From contig JADKCF010000015.1 of the NCBI GenBank assembly GCA_016714765.1, positions 20,617 through 84,616 of the forward strand: DNA of 64,000 bases. The letters are read 5' to 3'. The stretch is from Saprospiraceae bacterium (lineage in GTDB: Bacteria; Bacteroidota; Bacteroidia; Chitinophagales; Saprospiraceae). The notes beneath the pieces were generated by a model. That model made no database searches and was not told the DNA's origin. It was given only the letters and a program-made list of their open reading frames with translations. Positions 55,863 to 64,000 of this stretch are shown one piece after another. The translations under genes and the position numbers were made by a program. Numbering within the stretch: the first letter of the stretch is position 1; the number at the start of each line of letters is the position of its first letter.

Positions 55863-57842
55863 ATGAAAATAAAAATACTGGCATGGATGAATATCTTTTT
55901 TTTAATGGCATGTTCATTCAGTCAGAAAGTAAAGGATGGTGAAATGGCTTTCGAACGAAAGCAATATTCAGTAGCTGTGGCCATGCTGGAAAAGGAATTT
56001 GAAGAGGTTAAAAATGAGGCTGGCAAAGCCAGGAAAGCTTATTTGTTGGGCAATGCCTATGGCAGATTGCTTGAATATCAGGAATCCAAAGACTGGTATA
56101 GTAAATCTGTAAAGCTGAATTATGGTGCTGAAGCTCTGACAGGGTATGCCAAAACCTGCAAATCTCTTGAAGATTACGAAAGCGCCATAGAAGCTTATCA
56201 GAAATTGGGAGCTATTACAGGGCGAAAACAGGAAACAGATCGAGAGGTATTACTTTGCCGCCAAGCAATGGATTACAAGACAAAGAAGCCCGAATATTTA
56301 CTAGAACGAATTTTTGAGAATAGTACAGTATCCGATTATAGTCCAGTTCTCTATGATGGCCAATATCTGGTATTTACTTCAGAACGCAAGGATGCAACAG
56401 GCAAAGAAGTATACAAATGGACAGGAGAGAGGTTTTGTGATATTTTCATAATGCTGAAGAACGGGTCAGAAGTGAAAAAATTTGATTCCGGAATCAATAC
56501 TGATCAAAATGATGGTGCCGCTTGGTTTTCGAGGGATTTGAATAAATTGTTTTTTACTCGATGTTACTCGGAAGAATCGGGTGACGATTACTGTAGAATA
56601 ATGTATTCAGATCGTATCAATGGGTTATGGAGTGATCCTGAGCCGATGCCTTTTTTGCAAAGTAAAATTAATTACGGGCAAGCTACGCTGATCGAAAATG
56701 ACAGCATTCTGGTCTTCACAGCAGATATTGAGGAGCCGGGTGGTCCACTGGATTTGTACTACTCAGAGTTGTTTACAGACGGCACCTGGACATCTCCGGA
56801 AAAACTACCATCAACTATTAATTCTCAGGGTAACGAAAAATTTCCTACAGGAGATGGTGATACCTTGTATTTTTCTTCAGATTACTGGCCGGGACTGGGT
56901 GGTTATGATATTTTTAAAACCTATTTGAAAAACGACGGCACCTGGTCATATCCTGCAAATATGGGTTACCCGATCAATAGTGGTGGTGATGATTTTTCAT
57001 TTATTATTGATTATCAGGCCAAACCCAAAATGACCGTAGTTCAGCAAGGGTATTTTGCTTCATCGCGTAGTGGTTCAGGTAAAGATGACATCTTCAGGTT
57101 TTCTCGATTGGCGGCAGAACCAGTCAAGACTGAGGATCCGGACGCTAAACAAGAGAAGGAATTATATCTGACAGTAAAAACATTTACTCCGTTATATCGC
57201 ATTACTGATGACCCGAATTCTGGACAAACAGGAAGACAAGCTTTGGGCGAAACACTGATCAAACTGGCTGACAATGTCGAAAATAGTAAAATTTCAGAAA
57301 ATTATACTGATAAAAATGGTTTTTATTACACAAAGCTAATGCCTGATAAAGCAATCAAAATCACTGGAGCTAAATTGGGTTATCTCAATGCATCAGAGTT
57401 TATTGATACCAAAAATGTCGTTTATAATGAAAATGAGAAGTCCAAAACGATCAATGTGGAATTGACTTTAGCAAAAATTTATACTGATAAAGAAATTAAT
57501 TTAAATAATATCTATTATGATTACGATAAATGGGATATTAAAAATGAAGCTAAACCTACTTTAGACCAGTTGGTGAAGATCATGAATGATAACCCACAGA
57601 TAAACATTCAAATGTCAAGTCACACCGACTGTAGGGGAGAAGAAAGCTACAATGAAGTGTTGTCTCAGCGCAGAGCGCAGTCAGCGACCGACTATCTGAT
57701 TTCAAAAGGTATTAGTGCTGCCCGGCTAATAGCAAAAGGATATGGTGAATCTCAATTAGTCGATTCCTGTAGCTGTGAGCAATGCACTGAAGACCAACAT
57801 CAAACCAACAGACGAACAACCTTTAAAATACTTAAGAAGTAA
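55863..57842 (+). CDS. PorE-like OmpA-family lipoprotein with TPR and beta-propeller
   Basis: A 659-residue lipoprotein; the start at 55863 places the lipobox NIFFLMAC correctly. Domain order: TPR-like repeats (about 20-130), a PD40/WD40-like beta-propeller (about 150-420, with GTLYFSSDYWPGLGGYDIFKT and GYFASSRSGSGKDDIFRF), a carboxypeptidase-regulatory-like domain (about 440-530), and a C-terminal OmpA domain (about 545-655, IYYDYDKWDIKNEA, MSSHTDCRG, RRAQSATDYLISKGI). This is the layout of PorE, a T9SS part that binds peptidoglycan. Many Bacteroidota have paralogues of this type, so T9SS membership is likely but not certain. Confidence 0.8.
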   Translation: MKIKILAWMNIFFLMACSFSQKVKDGEMAFERKQYSVAVAMLEKEFEEVKNEAGKARKAYLLGNAYGRLLEYQESKDWYSKSVKLNYGAEALTGYAKTCKSLEDYESAIEAYQKLGAITGRKQETDREVLLCRQAMDYKTKKPEYLLERIFENSTVSDYSPVLYDGQYLVFTSERKDATGKEVYKWTGERFCDIFIMLKNGSEVKKFDSGINTDQNDGAAWFSRDLNKLFFTRCYSEESGDDYCRIMYSDRINGLWSDPEPMPFLQSKINYGQATLIENDSILVFTADIEEPGGPLDLYYSELFTDGTWTSPEKLPSTINSQGNEKFPTGDGDTLYFSSDYWPGLGGYDIFKTYLKNDGTWSYPANMGYPINSGGDDFSFIIDYQAKPKMTVVQQGYFASSRSGSGKDDIFRFSRLAAEPVKTEDPDAKQEKELYLTVKTFTPLYRITDDPNSGQTGRQALGETLIKLADNVENSKISENYTDKNGFYYTKLMPDKAIKITGAKLGYLNASEFIDTKNVVYNENEKSKTINVELTLAKIYTDKEINLNNIYYDYDKWDIKNEAKPTLDQLVKIMNDNPQINIQMSSHTDCRGEESYNEVLSQRRAQSATDYLISKGISAARLIAKGYGESQLVDSCSCEQCTEDQHQTNRRTTFKILKK

Positions 57843-57908
57843 TCTGTTGCTAAATATAAAATACATAATGATATTTAATCCGGAATGGCTGCCATAATGA
57901 AAACATAG

Positions 57909-58637
57909 ATGTACGGAGAAATTATATTTTACGTTTTACTTTTGATGGTTTCATTTCTATACGCTTCTGTCGGGCACGGTGGTGCGAGTGGCTATTTGGC
58001 ACTGATGGCTTTTTTTTCATACCCGGTGGACTTGATGAGACCCACTGCACTGCTATTAAATATTTTCGTTTCCGCTATTGCATTCTGGCAATATTATCGG
58101 GGGGGATATTTAAGGTGGAAGTTGTTTTTGCCCTTTGCTGTTGCATCGGTACCGGCGGCGTTTTTAGGGGGAGGGATGACATTGGATGATCATATTTATA
58201 AAAAAGTATTAGCGGTATTACTTCTTTTACCCGCCATAAGATTATTGGGATTTGGCATCAAAGATGGCAGCATCCGTGAGCAAAATGTTTTTGTATCCGT
58301 AATGTCAGGCTCAGCGATAGGCTTGATATCAGGGATGATAGGTATAGGAGGAGGCATCATTCTGAGTCCTTTAATTTTAATGTTGCACTGGGCCGACATG
58401 AAACAAACTGCTGCTGTCTCGGCATTATTTATTTTTGTCAATAGTATAGCCGGACTGTCGGGTGTATTTGCAAATGGGACAGATTTTACATCTTCTGCCA
58501 TCGTCATGACATGTGTAGCTGTTGTTGGAGGATGGGGTGGTTCGTATCTTGGTGCTAACAAATTTAATACTGATATGCTGAAAAAACTATTATCTCTTGT
58601 ATTGATTATAGCAGCAGCCAAATTATTCTATACATGA
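57909..58637 (+). CDS. TauE/SafE-family exporter, second copy
   Basis: A 242-residue membrane protein with the family repeats SVGHGGASGYLALMAFFSYP and GMIGIGGGIILSPLILMLHW, distinct from the copy at 40766. It starts a run of molybdenum-cofactor genes (moaD 35 bases later). Oxidation of sulfite by molybdoenzymes makes a sulfite or sulfur link possible, but members also move other anions; it might equally be involved in another sulfonate or anion. Confidence 0.85.
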   Translation: MYGEIIFYVLLLMVSFLYASVGHGGASGYLALMAFFSYPVDLMRPTALLLNIFVSAIAFWQYYRGGYLRWKLFLPFAVASVPAAFLGGGMTLDDHIYKKVLAVLLLLPAIRLLGFGIKDGSIREQNVFVSVMSGSAIGLISGMIGIGGGIILSPLILMLHWADMKQTAAVSALFIFVNSIAGLSGVFANGTDFTSSAIVMTCVAVVGGWGGSYLGANKFNTDMLKKLLSLVLIIAAAKLFYT

Positions 58638-58672
58638 CCCAATCATTATTTCATTTATATTAGAATTGTAAA

Positions 58673-58906
58673 ATGACAATAAAAATACTTGCATTCGGCC
58701 AGATATCTGAAATCACAGGCACCTCGGATTGGACTGTTGAAAATGTTCAGGATACAGATCATTTAAGAGTATTGCTGGAAGAGCAATATCCCTCACTCAT
58801 TGGTCTTAAGTACTCTTTAGCTGTCAACAAAGAAGTAACCCATCAGAATACATTGCTCAACCAGGGAGATACCATCGCTTTACTCCCGCCATTTTCAGGT
58901 GGATAG
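58673..58906 (+). CDS. moaD: Molybdopterin synthase small subunit
   Basis: A 77-residue ubiquitin-fold protein ending in the required Gly-Gly (LLPPFSGG), which is adenylated by MoeB and then carries the thiocarboxylate sulfur for molybdopterin synthesis. The AVNKEV strand is typical. The adenylating enzyme follows 8 bases later, and MoaE after that. Complete. Confidence 0.9.
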   Translation: MTIKILAFGQISEITGTSDWTVENVQDTDHLRVLLEEQYPSLIGLKYSLAVNKEVTHQNTLLNQGDTIALLPPFSGG

Positions 58907-58914
58907 TTTGTAAA

Positions 58915-60022
58915 ATGATAGATAATAAAAATGTTTACCAAAGATATCAGAAGCAAATGCTGCTTAAAGCACTTGGAGTTACTGGTCAGGAAAAACTAAA
59001 AAACTCCAAAGTACTTGTTGTAGGAGCGGGAGGATTGGGTTGCCCGGCATTATTGTATCTTGCTGCTGCAGGAGTGGGCACAATAGGGATTGCTGATGGC
59101 GATGATGTAGAAATGACTAATCTGCACAGACAGGTTTTATACACTATGGCTGATCTTGGACTTGGTAAAGCAAACACGGCTGCCGCCAGACTTCGGGCCA
59201 TCAATCCGGAAATATCTATCCATACTTATTCGTTTAATCTGGATAAAAACAATGCCTGGGATATCATCGATGATTATGATATTGTGCTGGATGGCTCAGA
59301 TAATTTTATGACCAGGTATATGATAAATGATGCCTGTGCCATACTTCTAAAGCCTTATGTTTATGGTGCAGTTCAGCAATTCGAAGGGCAGGTTGGTGTT
59401 TTTAATATGCTGGATAAATACAAAGGAACAATAACAAGTTATCGGGATTTATTTGCCCTACCTCCTGACAATAAGAACGCTATTTCATGTAATGCGCTGG
59501 GGATAATAGGGGTACTGCCTGGAATTATTGGCACTCTTCAGGCAACAGAAGTTATCAAAATCATCACAAGTATTGGTAAACCACTTTTAAACCAAGTGCT
59601 AACCTATTCTGCATTGGATCATTCATTTTACACATTCACGATTCAACCTGAAAAAATTCTGAAAAGTCAGGACCTAAAACCAAGATAGAATTTCTTCAGT
59701 TTGACTATGATTTTTTTGCAATGAAAACCAGGTATATGAAATCAGTGCAGAAGTGTTACATGGCTTATTGAATAATAATGAAACCATCATTGTAGATATC
59801 AGAGAAAAAGAGGAATTAAGCACAAAAATCAATAATGAAGTCCTTCATATACCTATGAGTGATTGGGGCAATTTGGAAAACAAAATACCGCATAACCAAA
59901 CCATAATTTTTGTTTGTCAATCTGGTGTGCGGAGCAAAAGGGCAGTTTTACTAATGAAAGATAAATACCCGAATATGCATGTCTTTAGTCTGAAAGATGG
60001 TATGAATGGCTGGTTATTTTAA
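58915..60022 (+). CDS. moeB: MoeB-rhodanese fusion, MoaD adenylyltransferase/sulfurtransferase (two frameshifts)
   Basis: The N-terminal E1-like adenylylation domain (about 1-245) has the ATP loop GAGGLGCPALLYLAAAGVG, TNLHRQVLY, LDGSDNFMTRYM and SCNALGIIGVLPG. The two CxxC zinc pairs of E. coli MoeB are not visible (TSYRDLFALPP where PCYRCLF is usual). A rhodanese domain with CQSGVRSKRAV follows. Frames break at about 59680 (one A lacking) and 59720 (one T lacking in TTTTTTT); with both added the chain reads KTKIEFLQFDYDFF then NENQVYEISAEVLHGLL to GWLF. The fusion is like human MOCS3: it both activates MoaD and delivers sulfur. Confidence 0.85.
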
Positions 60023-60039
60023 TTAAACAAAACATAAAA

Positions 60040-60486
60040 ATGGCTGATAGGAAAATTAAAAATATCTTTGTGGAAGGCCCTGTTTCTTCTGACTTTATTG
60101 CCAAATCCATTTCGAATCATAGTTCAAAATATGAGATAGGGGCCCATAGTATTTTTTTAGGGCAGATACGCAAGGACCTGGTGGATGGTAAGGCTGTCAG
60201 AGCCATCGATTACACAACTTATGAGGAGATGGCCAATGAAAAATGCTACCTCATAAGGGAGTCTGCATTTGAAAAATATAAGTTGACCTGTATGCATATC
60301 TACCATAGTCTGGGCAGGGTGGAAGCGGGTGAAATAAGCCTTTTTGTTTTCACTTCTGCAGCGCACAGAAAAGAAGCAATGGAGGCTTGTACTTATATAG
60401 TGGATAGAATCAAGGGGGAATTGCCTGTGTGGGGCAAAGAACTACTGGATGATGAAAGTTATGTCTGGAAAGAAAATAAGCATTAA
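60040..60486 (+). CDS. moaE: Molybdopterin synthase large subunit
   Basis: A 148-residue protein with GAHSIFLGQIRKD, YTTYEEMANEKC, the HSLGRVEAGEISLFVFTSAAHRKEA segment and the catalytic Lys region VDRIKGELPVWGKELL. It forms the MoaD-MoaE heterotetramer that inserts the dithiolene sulfurs. It starts 17 bases after the MoeB-rhodanese stop. Confidence 0.93.
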   Translation: MADRKIKNIFVEGPVSSDFIAKSISNHSSKYEIGAHSIFLGQIRKDLVDGKAVRAIDYTTYEEMANEKCYLIRESAFEKYKLTCMHIYHSLGRVEAGEISLFVFTSAAHRKEAMEACTYIVDRIKGELPVWGKELLDDESYVWKENKH

Positions 60487-60512
60487 ATATTTTAAAAAAA
60501 TATAATATATAA

Positions 60513-61424
60513 ATGGTAGATATTACTTCCAAAATCAAAAGCCACAGACAAGCGATAGCACAGGCTACCGTGCGTGTGAGCAAATGGGAAACAATACAAT
60601 CTATAAAAAGTAAAACCGTACCCAAAGGCGATGTACTCGAAGCTGGGAGGATAGCAGGGTTGTTTGCTGTGAAAAAAACGAGTGAAATGATTCCCGACTG
60701 TCACCCATTACCTATTGAGTACACAGATGTAAGGTTCCAAATCGAAGGTTTGGAAATCATAATCGACGTGGAAGTTCACACGATATATCGTACAGGGGTT
60801 GAAGTGGAGGCTATGCACGGGGCATCTGTAGTTGCATTGACAATGTACGATATGCTCAAGCCCATAGACAAGGGAATCGAAATTTGTCAAATAAAGCTTT
60901 TAAGCAAAAAAGGTGGCAAATCCCAATATACTGAGACCCAAAGCAGGTCACTAACTTCAGCTGTTATAGTTTGTTCAGACTCCATATCTCAGGGTAACAA
61001 AGAGGATTCGGCAGGAAAGGCCATTATTGAAAAATTAGAAAAATATGATGTGAAAGTTGTGGACTATAGTGTAGTAGCAGATGAAATTATAGATATTCAA
61101 AAAGCTGTCCTATCGCTGTACGAAGCCAAGACCGACATGATCATACTTACAGGTGGTACAGGCTTGTCACCGAGAGATGTTACACCTGAGGCCATCAGAC
61201 CCCTTCTAGATCAGGAAATACCGGGCATCGGCGAAACAGCAAGACAATACGGACAGCAGCACATGCCATACGCTATGCTGTCAAGGAGCCTCGGAGGACT
61301 TAAAGGCAAAACACTGATAGTGGCTTTGCCGGGATCTAAACGGGGAGCCCAGGAAAGCATGGATGCTTTGTTTCCATATCTGCTGCATATATTCAGAATG
61401 ATTGATCATATCCCACATACCTGA
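60513..61424 (+). CDS. moaCB: Bifunctional MoaC-MogA/MoaB fusion
   Basis: A 303-residue fusion. Residues about 1-150 are MoaC, the cyclic pyranopterin monophosphate synthase partner (ATVRVSKWETIQSIKSKTV, DCHPLPIEYTDVRF, TGVEVEAMHGASVVALTMYD). From about 155 a MogA/MoaB domain follows (AVIVCSDSISQGNKEDSAGK, MIILTGGTGLSPRDVTPEAI, GRSLGG-like SRSLGGLKGKTLIVALPGS), which adenylates molybdopterin before metal insertion. MoaC-MoaB fusions occur in several Bacteroidota. No MoaA or MoeA is within the window, so the set is incomplete here. Confidence 0.9.
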   Translation: MVDITSKIKSHRQAIAQATVRVSKWETIQSIKSKTVPKGDVLEAGRIAGLFAVKKTSEMIPDCHPLPIEYTDVRFQIEGLEIIIDVEVHTIYRTGVEVEAMHGASVVALTMYDMLKPIDKGIEICQIKLLSKKGGKSQYTETQSRSLTSAVIVCSDSISQGNKEDSAGKAIIEKLEKYDVKVVDYSVVADEIIDIQKAVLSLYEAKTDMIILTGGTGLSPRDVTPEAIRPLLDQEIPGIGETARQYGQQHMPYAMLSRSLGGLKGKTLIVALPGSKRGAQESMDALFPYLLHIFRMIDHIPHT

Positions 61425-61451
61425 AAAATAAATTAAAAAGAAGTGTAAAAT

Positions 61452-61955
61452 ATGACCTCATTATTTAAGAAATTGAATTTTAAAGGACCGTGTACCATAT
61501 ATTTTTATCATGCACCATTAATCCTAAAGCATGAGTTAGAAAAAATGTCAGAATGGGGTGATATCTTTGAAGATGAAAAAAAGCCATCTCAGATTGATTT
61601 TGCGATGATTTTTGTGATAAATCAATTGGAAATCGATGAAGTGATCCAAATCATAGATCCTATGTTATCTCATGATGCTGTGCTATGGTTTTGTTATCCA
61701 AAAGGTTCTTCCAAAAAGTATAAATCTGACATTAACAGAGATAAAGGATGGAACGTGTTGGGTAAGTATAGTTTTGAGCCAGTAAGACAGGTAGCCATAG
61801 ACGAAGACTGGAGCGCTTTAAGATTTAGAAAAATCCATCTTATAAAAAAAATGACCAGAAGGGAAGACTTTTTTCTGTCAGAAGAAGGCAGAAACCGAAG
61901 TCAAAAAAATGAAGATCCATTTTCTGGGATACAGGATATAAAAATAACACATTGA
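61452..61955 (+). CDS. DUF3052-like protein
   Basis: A 167-residue cytoplasmic protein without signal peptide. The central part (IDFAMIFVINQLEIDEVIQI, MLSHDAVLWFCYPKGSSKKY, EPVRQVAIDEDWSALRFRKI) follows the arrangement of DUF3052: a Rossmann-like strand, a WxxYPKxxSK motif and a conserved xDxxWSxLRFRK ending. No catalytic motif is evident. Function unknown. It lies 27 bases after the moaCB fusion and may share its transcript. Confidence 0.65.
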   Translation: MTSLFKKLNFKGPCTIYFYHAPLILKHELEKMSEWGDIFEDEKKPSQIDFAMIFVINQLEIDEVIQIIDPMLSHDAVLWFCYPKGSSKKYKSDINRDKGWNVLGKYSFEPVRQVAIDEDWSALRFRKIHLIKKMTRREDFFLSEEGRNRSQKNEDPFSGIQDIKITH

Positions 61956-61998
61956 TTGAAGAAATTTTGTAATTTCGTAACCGATATAAATTCAGATC

Positions 61999-62406
61999 AT
62001 GAACAGACGATTATTCGCAAAATGGGGATTGGGTATGGCATCCATGTCGGGGCTGGTAAGTATTCCCACACTGGCCGGGACTAAAAAGAAGAAGTTAAAA
62101 AATGTTTTTATACATCATGTCTATTTCTGGCTAAAAAATCCTGAAAGTGAGACAGACAAAGCCAAGTTACTGGAGGGTTTAGTACAATTAACGAAATGCA
62201 AATCTATCCAATCTTTTCATATTGGTGTGCCCGCATCCACAAGCAGAGACGTGATAGACGGAAGTTACACTTTCTCATGGTTTACTACTTTTGCCAATGC
62301 AGCTGATGAGCAAGCCTATCAGGTGGATCCCATTCATGATAAGTTTAGAAACGATTATCATGACCTTTGGTCTAGGGTCATCGTCTATGACAGCGTCGAT
62401 GCTTGA
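61999..62406 (+). CDS. Dabb (stress-responsive A/B barrel) protein with Tat-like signal
   Basis: A 135-residue protein. The N-terminus MNRRLFAKWGLGMASMSG has twin arginines and a short hydrophobic stretch as in Tat signals. The Dabb domain covers about 35-133 (FIHHVYFWLKNPESETDKAK, FHIGVPASTSRDVIDGSYTF, YQVDPIHDKFRNDY). Such dimeric ferredoxin-like barrels bind small hydrophobic compounds. Function here unknown. It converges with xdhC, 8 bases apart. Confidence 0.85.
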   Translation: MNRRLFAKWGLGMASMSGLVSIPTLAGTKKKKLKNVFIHHVYFWLKNPESETDKAKLLEGLVQLTKCKSIQSFHIGVPASTSRDVIDGSYTFSWFTTFANAADEQAYQVDPIHDKFRNDYHDLWSRVIVYDSVDA

Positions 62407-62414
62407 TGCAGACT

Positions 62415-63536
62415 TCAGGTGTGAATACCGGCATCTTTATGACGCAGATGATTGCTTTTTATCTGACTTATATGGGCCTTAATTTCTGCCAGAATTGATA
62501 AAGCGATTTCTTCGGATGTCTCAGCCCCTATATCTAAGCCGGCAGGACTGTAAATTCTATCCAATTGATCATTAGTAAGTGGTCGGCCCTCCTCACTGTA
62601 TTCAGTAACCATTCTTTCAAGCTTTTTCTTTGGTCCAAGCATAGCGATATACTTGATATGGTGTTGGCAAAGTTCGTAGAGTAGGGCCTTGTCATAATTG
62701 TAGTTGTGGGTCATCAGTGCAAAAAAAGTGTAATCATCGATATGTAAATTTTTGATCACATCTTCGGGTTTGGCGATAAGTACATCACAGGCTGTAACAA
62801 ACCTCTCTTTTTTAGCGTAGCTTGCTCTGCCATCGATCACTGTGGTATCCCATCCCAATACATCAGCCATCTCTACTAAGGGTATCACATCATTGCCTGC
62901 GCCTACCACTACCAGAGCAACGGAAGGGGGGACAAATTCTAAAAAGACCGTCATTTTTTCGCTTTCTATTTCTATTTCCGTCCAGGTACTTTTTTTAGCG
63001 TCATAAACATGCTGTATCTTTTGCTGCAATATATCCGTTTGGAAATCTGATATGTTTTTGCCCACCATTTCCATTTTCTCATTTACAAAAAATCGAGTGC
63101 CGGCAGCAGCTTGTTTTTTATGTTGTAAGGTGAAAAAAGTGCCAATAACTGCATTTTCCCTATTGGAAGTCATCTTTTTCAGTAGCTCAATAGGGTGATT
63201 GTTGGTTTTATAATCAACAGGCTCGATCAGTATATTGATAATGCCATTACAACCAAGGCCAATCCCTATGGTAGCATCGTCTTCATCCATGGTATCATAG
63301 GTTACAAGCACAGGCACTTGTTCATTGATCACATACAATGCTTTGCGCATAGCATCTCCTTCAAGGCATCCACCACTGATTGCACCTGTCAATCTCCCAT
63401 CTTCCGCAATAAGCATTCTGGCACCCGGACGTCTGTACGACGAACCTTCTACATGCACGACAGTCGCTAAAGCACAACGTTTGCTTTCGGATTTGAGTGC
63501 TTGATAACTGCGTATGATGTCTCTGATTTCTTTCAT
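62415..63536 (-). CDS. xdhC: XdhC-family molybdenum cofactor maturation protein
   Basis: A 373-residue protein. The N-terminal XdhC/CoxI domain contains GSSYRRPGARMLIAEDGRLTGAISGGCLEGD, and the C-terminal XdhC Rossmann domain has LVVVGAGNDVIPLVEMADVLGW and TVIDGRASYA. XdhC binds the sulfurated molybdenum cofactor and inserts it in xanthine-dehydrogenase-type enzymes. It supports the view that the moa/moe genes nearby serve a molybdenum hydroxylase; its target enzyme is not in the window. Confidence 0.9.
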   Translation of the reverse strand: MKEIRDIIRSYQALKSESKRCALATVVHVEGSSYRRPGARMLIAEDGRLTGAISGGCLEGDAMRKALYVINEQVPVLVTYDTMDEDDATIGIGLGCNGIINILIEPVDYKTNNHPIELLKKMTSNRENAVIGTFFTLQHKKQAAAGTRFFVNEKMEMVGKNISDFQTDILQQKIQHVYDAKKSTWTEIEIESEKMTVFLEFVPPSVALVVVGAGNDVIPLVEMADVLGWDTTVIDGRASYAKKERFVTACDVLIAKPEDVIKNLHIDDYTFFALMTHNYNYDKALLYELCQHHIKYIAMLGPKKKLERMVTEYSEEGRPLTNDQLDRIYSPAGLDIGAETSEEIALSILAEIKAHISQIKSNHLRHKDAGIHT

Positions 63537-63603
63537 GGGTGATTGTTAAACCAATTATAAACTGATGCGATTTGAATTGATCTACTTGAAATTTTCTATT
63601 GAT

Positions 63604-64000
63604 TTACTTCAAAGTCATCACTGCCTGATAAGGATGGTCAGGATTGACGATCAATTCTTGTCGCAATGGATGAATAAGCACATCCATATCTTCTAATGGT
63701 ATTGCACCAAGTAGTGGCTCGCTATTGCCAGGAAGCACCATAGCTAGACAGGAAGTAGTTCTATTTTAAATTTACAAAACAGGTCCAACAACGTCCATTT
63801 CTATCAATCGATTATCTGCAGTAAAAGTGATCTTTTTCAACAAAAGAAAGTTGTAATTGGGCTTGGATTTCTTCGTTGATACACAAATAATATGTGGATT
63901 TATCCACGATCATATCAATGGTTATTCTTTTTACGTCAGTCTTATCAATATAATTTTTCATTGCTAATGCTATATCACCAGCGTTGATCAATTCTATTTC
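63604..64000 (-). CDS. Retropepsin-like aspartic protease, partial, frameshifted
   Basis: A fragment running off the right edge; the N-terminus is missing. Read on the minus strand it gives EIELINAGDIALAMKNYIDK, VKRITIDMIVDKSTYYLCIN, then in other frames ITFTADNRLIEMDVVGPV and MVLPGNSEPLLGAIPLEDMD, ending MTLK. This matches the clan AA aspartic protease-like family of Bacteroidota. The usual D-T-G triad stands as D-K-S here, so the catalytic residue context is changed. Indels lie in the AAAAA run near 63832 and twice around 63765-63780. Confidence 0.65.

Noticed and set aside
58915..60022. Separate moeB and rhodanese genes
   Set aside because: The linker reads through in frame after two homopolymer corrections, as in MOCS3-like fusions.
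1..64000. CRISPR arrays, tRNA/rRNA genes, transposases, phage genes
   Set aside because: Looked for repeats, cloverleaf-like segments and mobile-element proteins; none was convincing.

Overview
The window looks like a chromosome segment of a Bacteroidota bacterium, probably Saprospiria/Sphingobacteriia-like. The basis is the gene content: TonB-dependent receptors that start with carboxypeptidase-regulatory-like domains, a type IX secretion (T9SS) sorting domain, SprB-type repeats, LVIVD lipoproteins, a fused SecDF, a PorE-like OmpA lipoprotein, a 55-aa Lacal_2735-type protein, and many Bacteroidota -7 boxes (TAnnTTTG). Base composition is AT-rich. No tRNA, rRNA, CRISPR array, prophage or insertion sequence was seen.

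Layout. 1-1.9 kb (minus): a partial, frameshifted barrel-like protein and two LVIVD lipoproteins. 2.3-12.3 kb: an arsenic/organoarsenical region with arsE-like, thioredoxin, rhodanese, arsP-like, DinB, arsF-like and arsG-like genes, a truncated MFS gene, a Crp/Fnr regulator, a TonB receptor, arsR, acr3, arsC and an unknown gene. Three of its promoters carry the same palindrome (TTCG-N8-CGAA), which suggests one ArsR regulon that includes the TonB receptor. 12.5-27.5 kb: FecA-like receptor, GH30 glycosidase, ferritin, Rpe, another TonB receptor and two large secreted repeat proteins. 27.5-40.7 kb: housekeeping genes (hydrolase, proline dehydrogenase, aroE, acpH, smc, a DksA-like protein, a methyltransferase, agmatine degradation aguB-aguA, pdxJ, a bifunctional nuclease, a NadR-like kinase).

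40.7-51.6 kb is the most distinctive block. It is a sulfur island with a TauE/SafE exporter, a persulfide-dioxygenase/rhodanese protein, a rhodanese-UspA-UspA fusion, two split YeeE/YedE (thiosulfate-type) transporter pairs, a rhodanese, a TsdA-like dihaem cytochrome, SoxB without other Sox proteins, a secreted DsrE-like protein and a porin-like protein. Two promoters in it carry a GTAAC-N4-GTTAC palindrome centred about 41 bp upstream of the predicted start, the position of a Crp/Fnr-type activator.

51.7-57.8 kb: Kbp-like BON-LysM protein, secDF and the PorE-like lipoprotein. 57.9-64 kb: a second TauE/SafE gene with a molybdenum-cofactor set (moaD, moeB-rhodanese, moaE, moaC-mog fusion), a DUF3052-like protein, a Dabb protein, xdhC and a partial retropepsin-like gene.

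Data quality: about 14 genes, including the normally essential smc and secDF, are broken only by one-base indels, mostly in homopolymers, and the downstream coding is well conserved. These look like sequencing errors rather than pseudogenes. Positions are given in each entry. One break near 5.89 kb is different: two convergent genes both lose their 3' ends there, so it is either a deletion or an assembly join.
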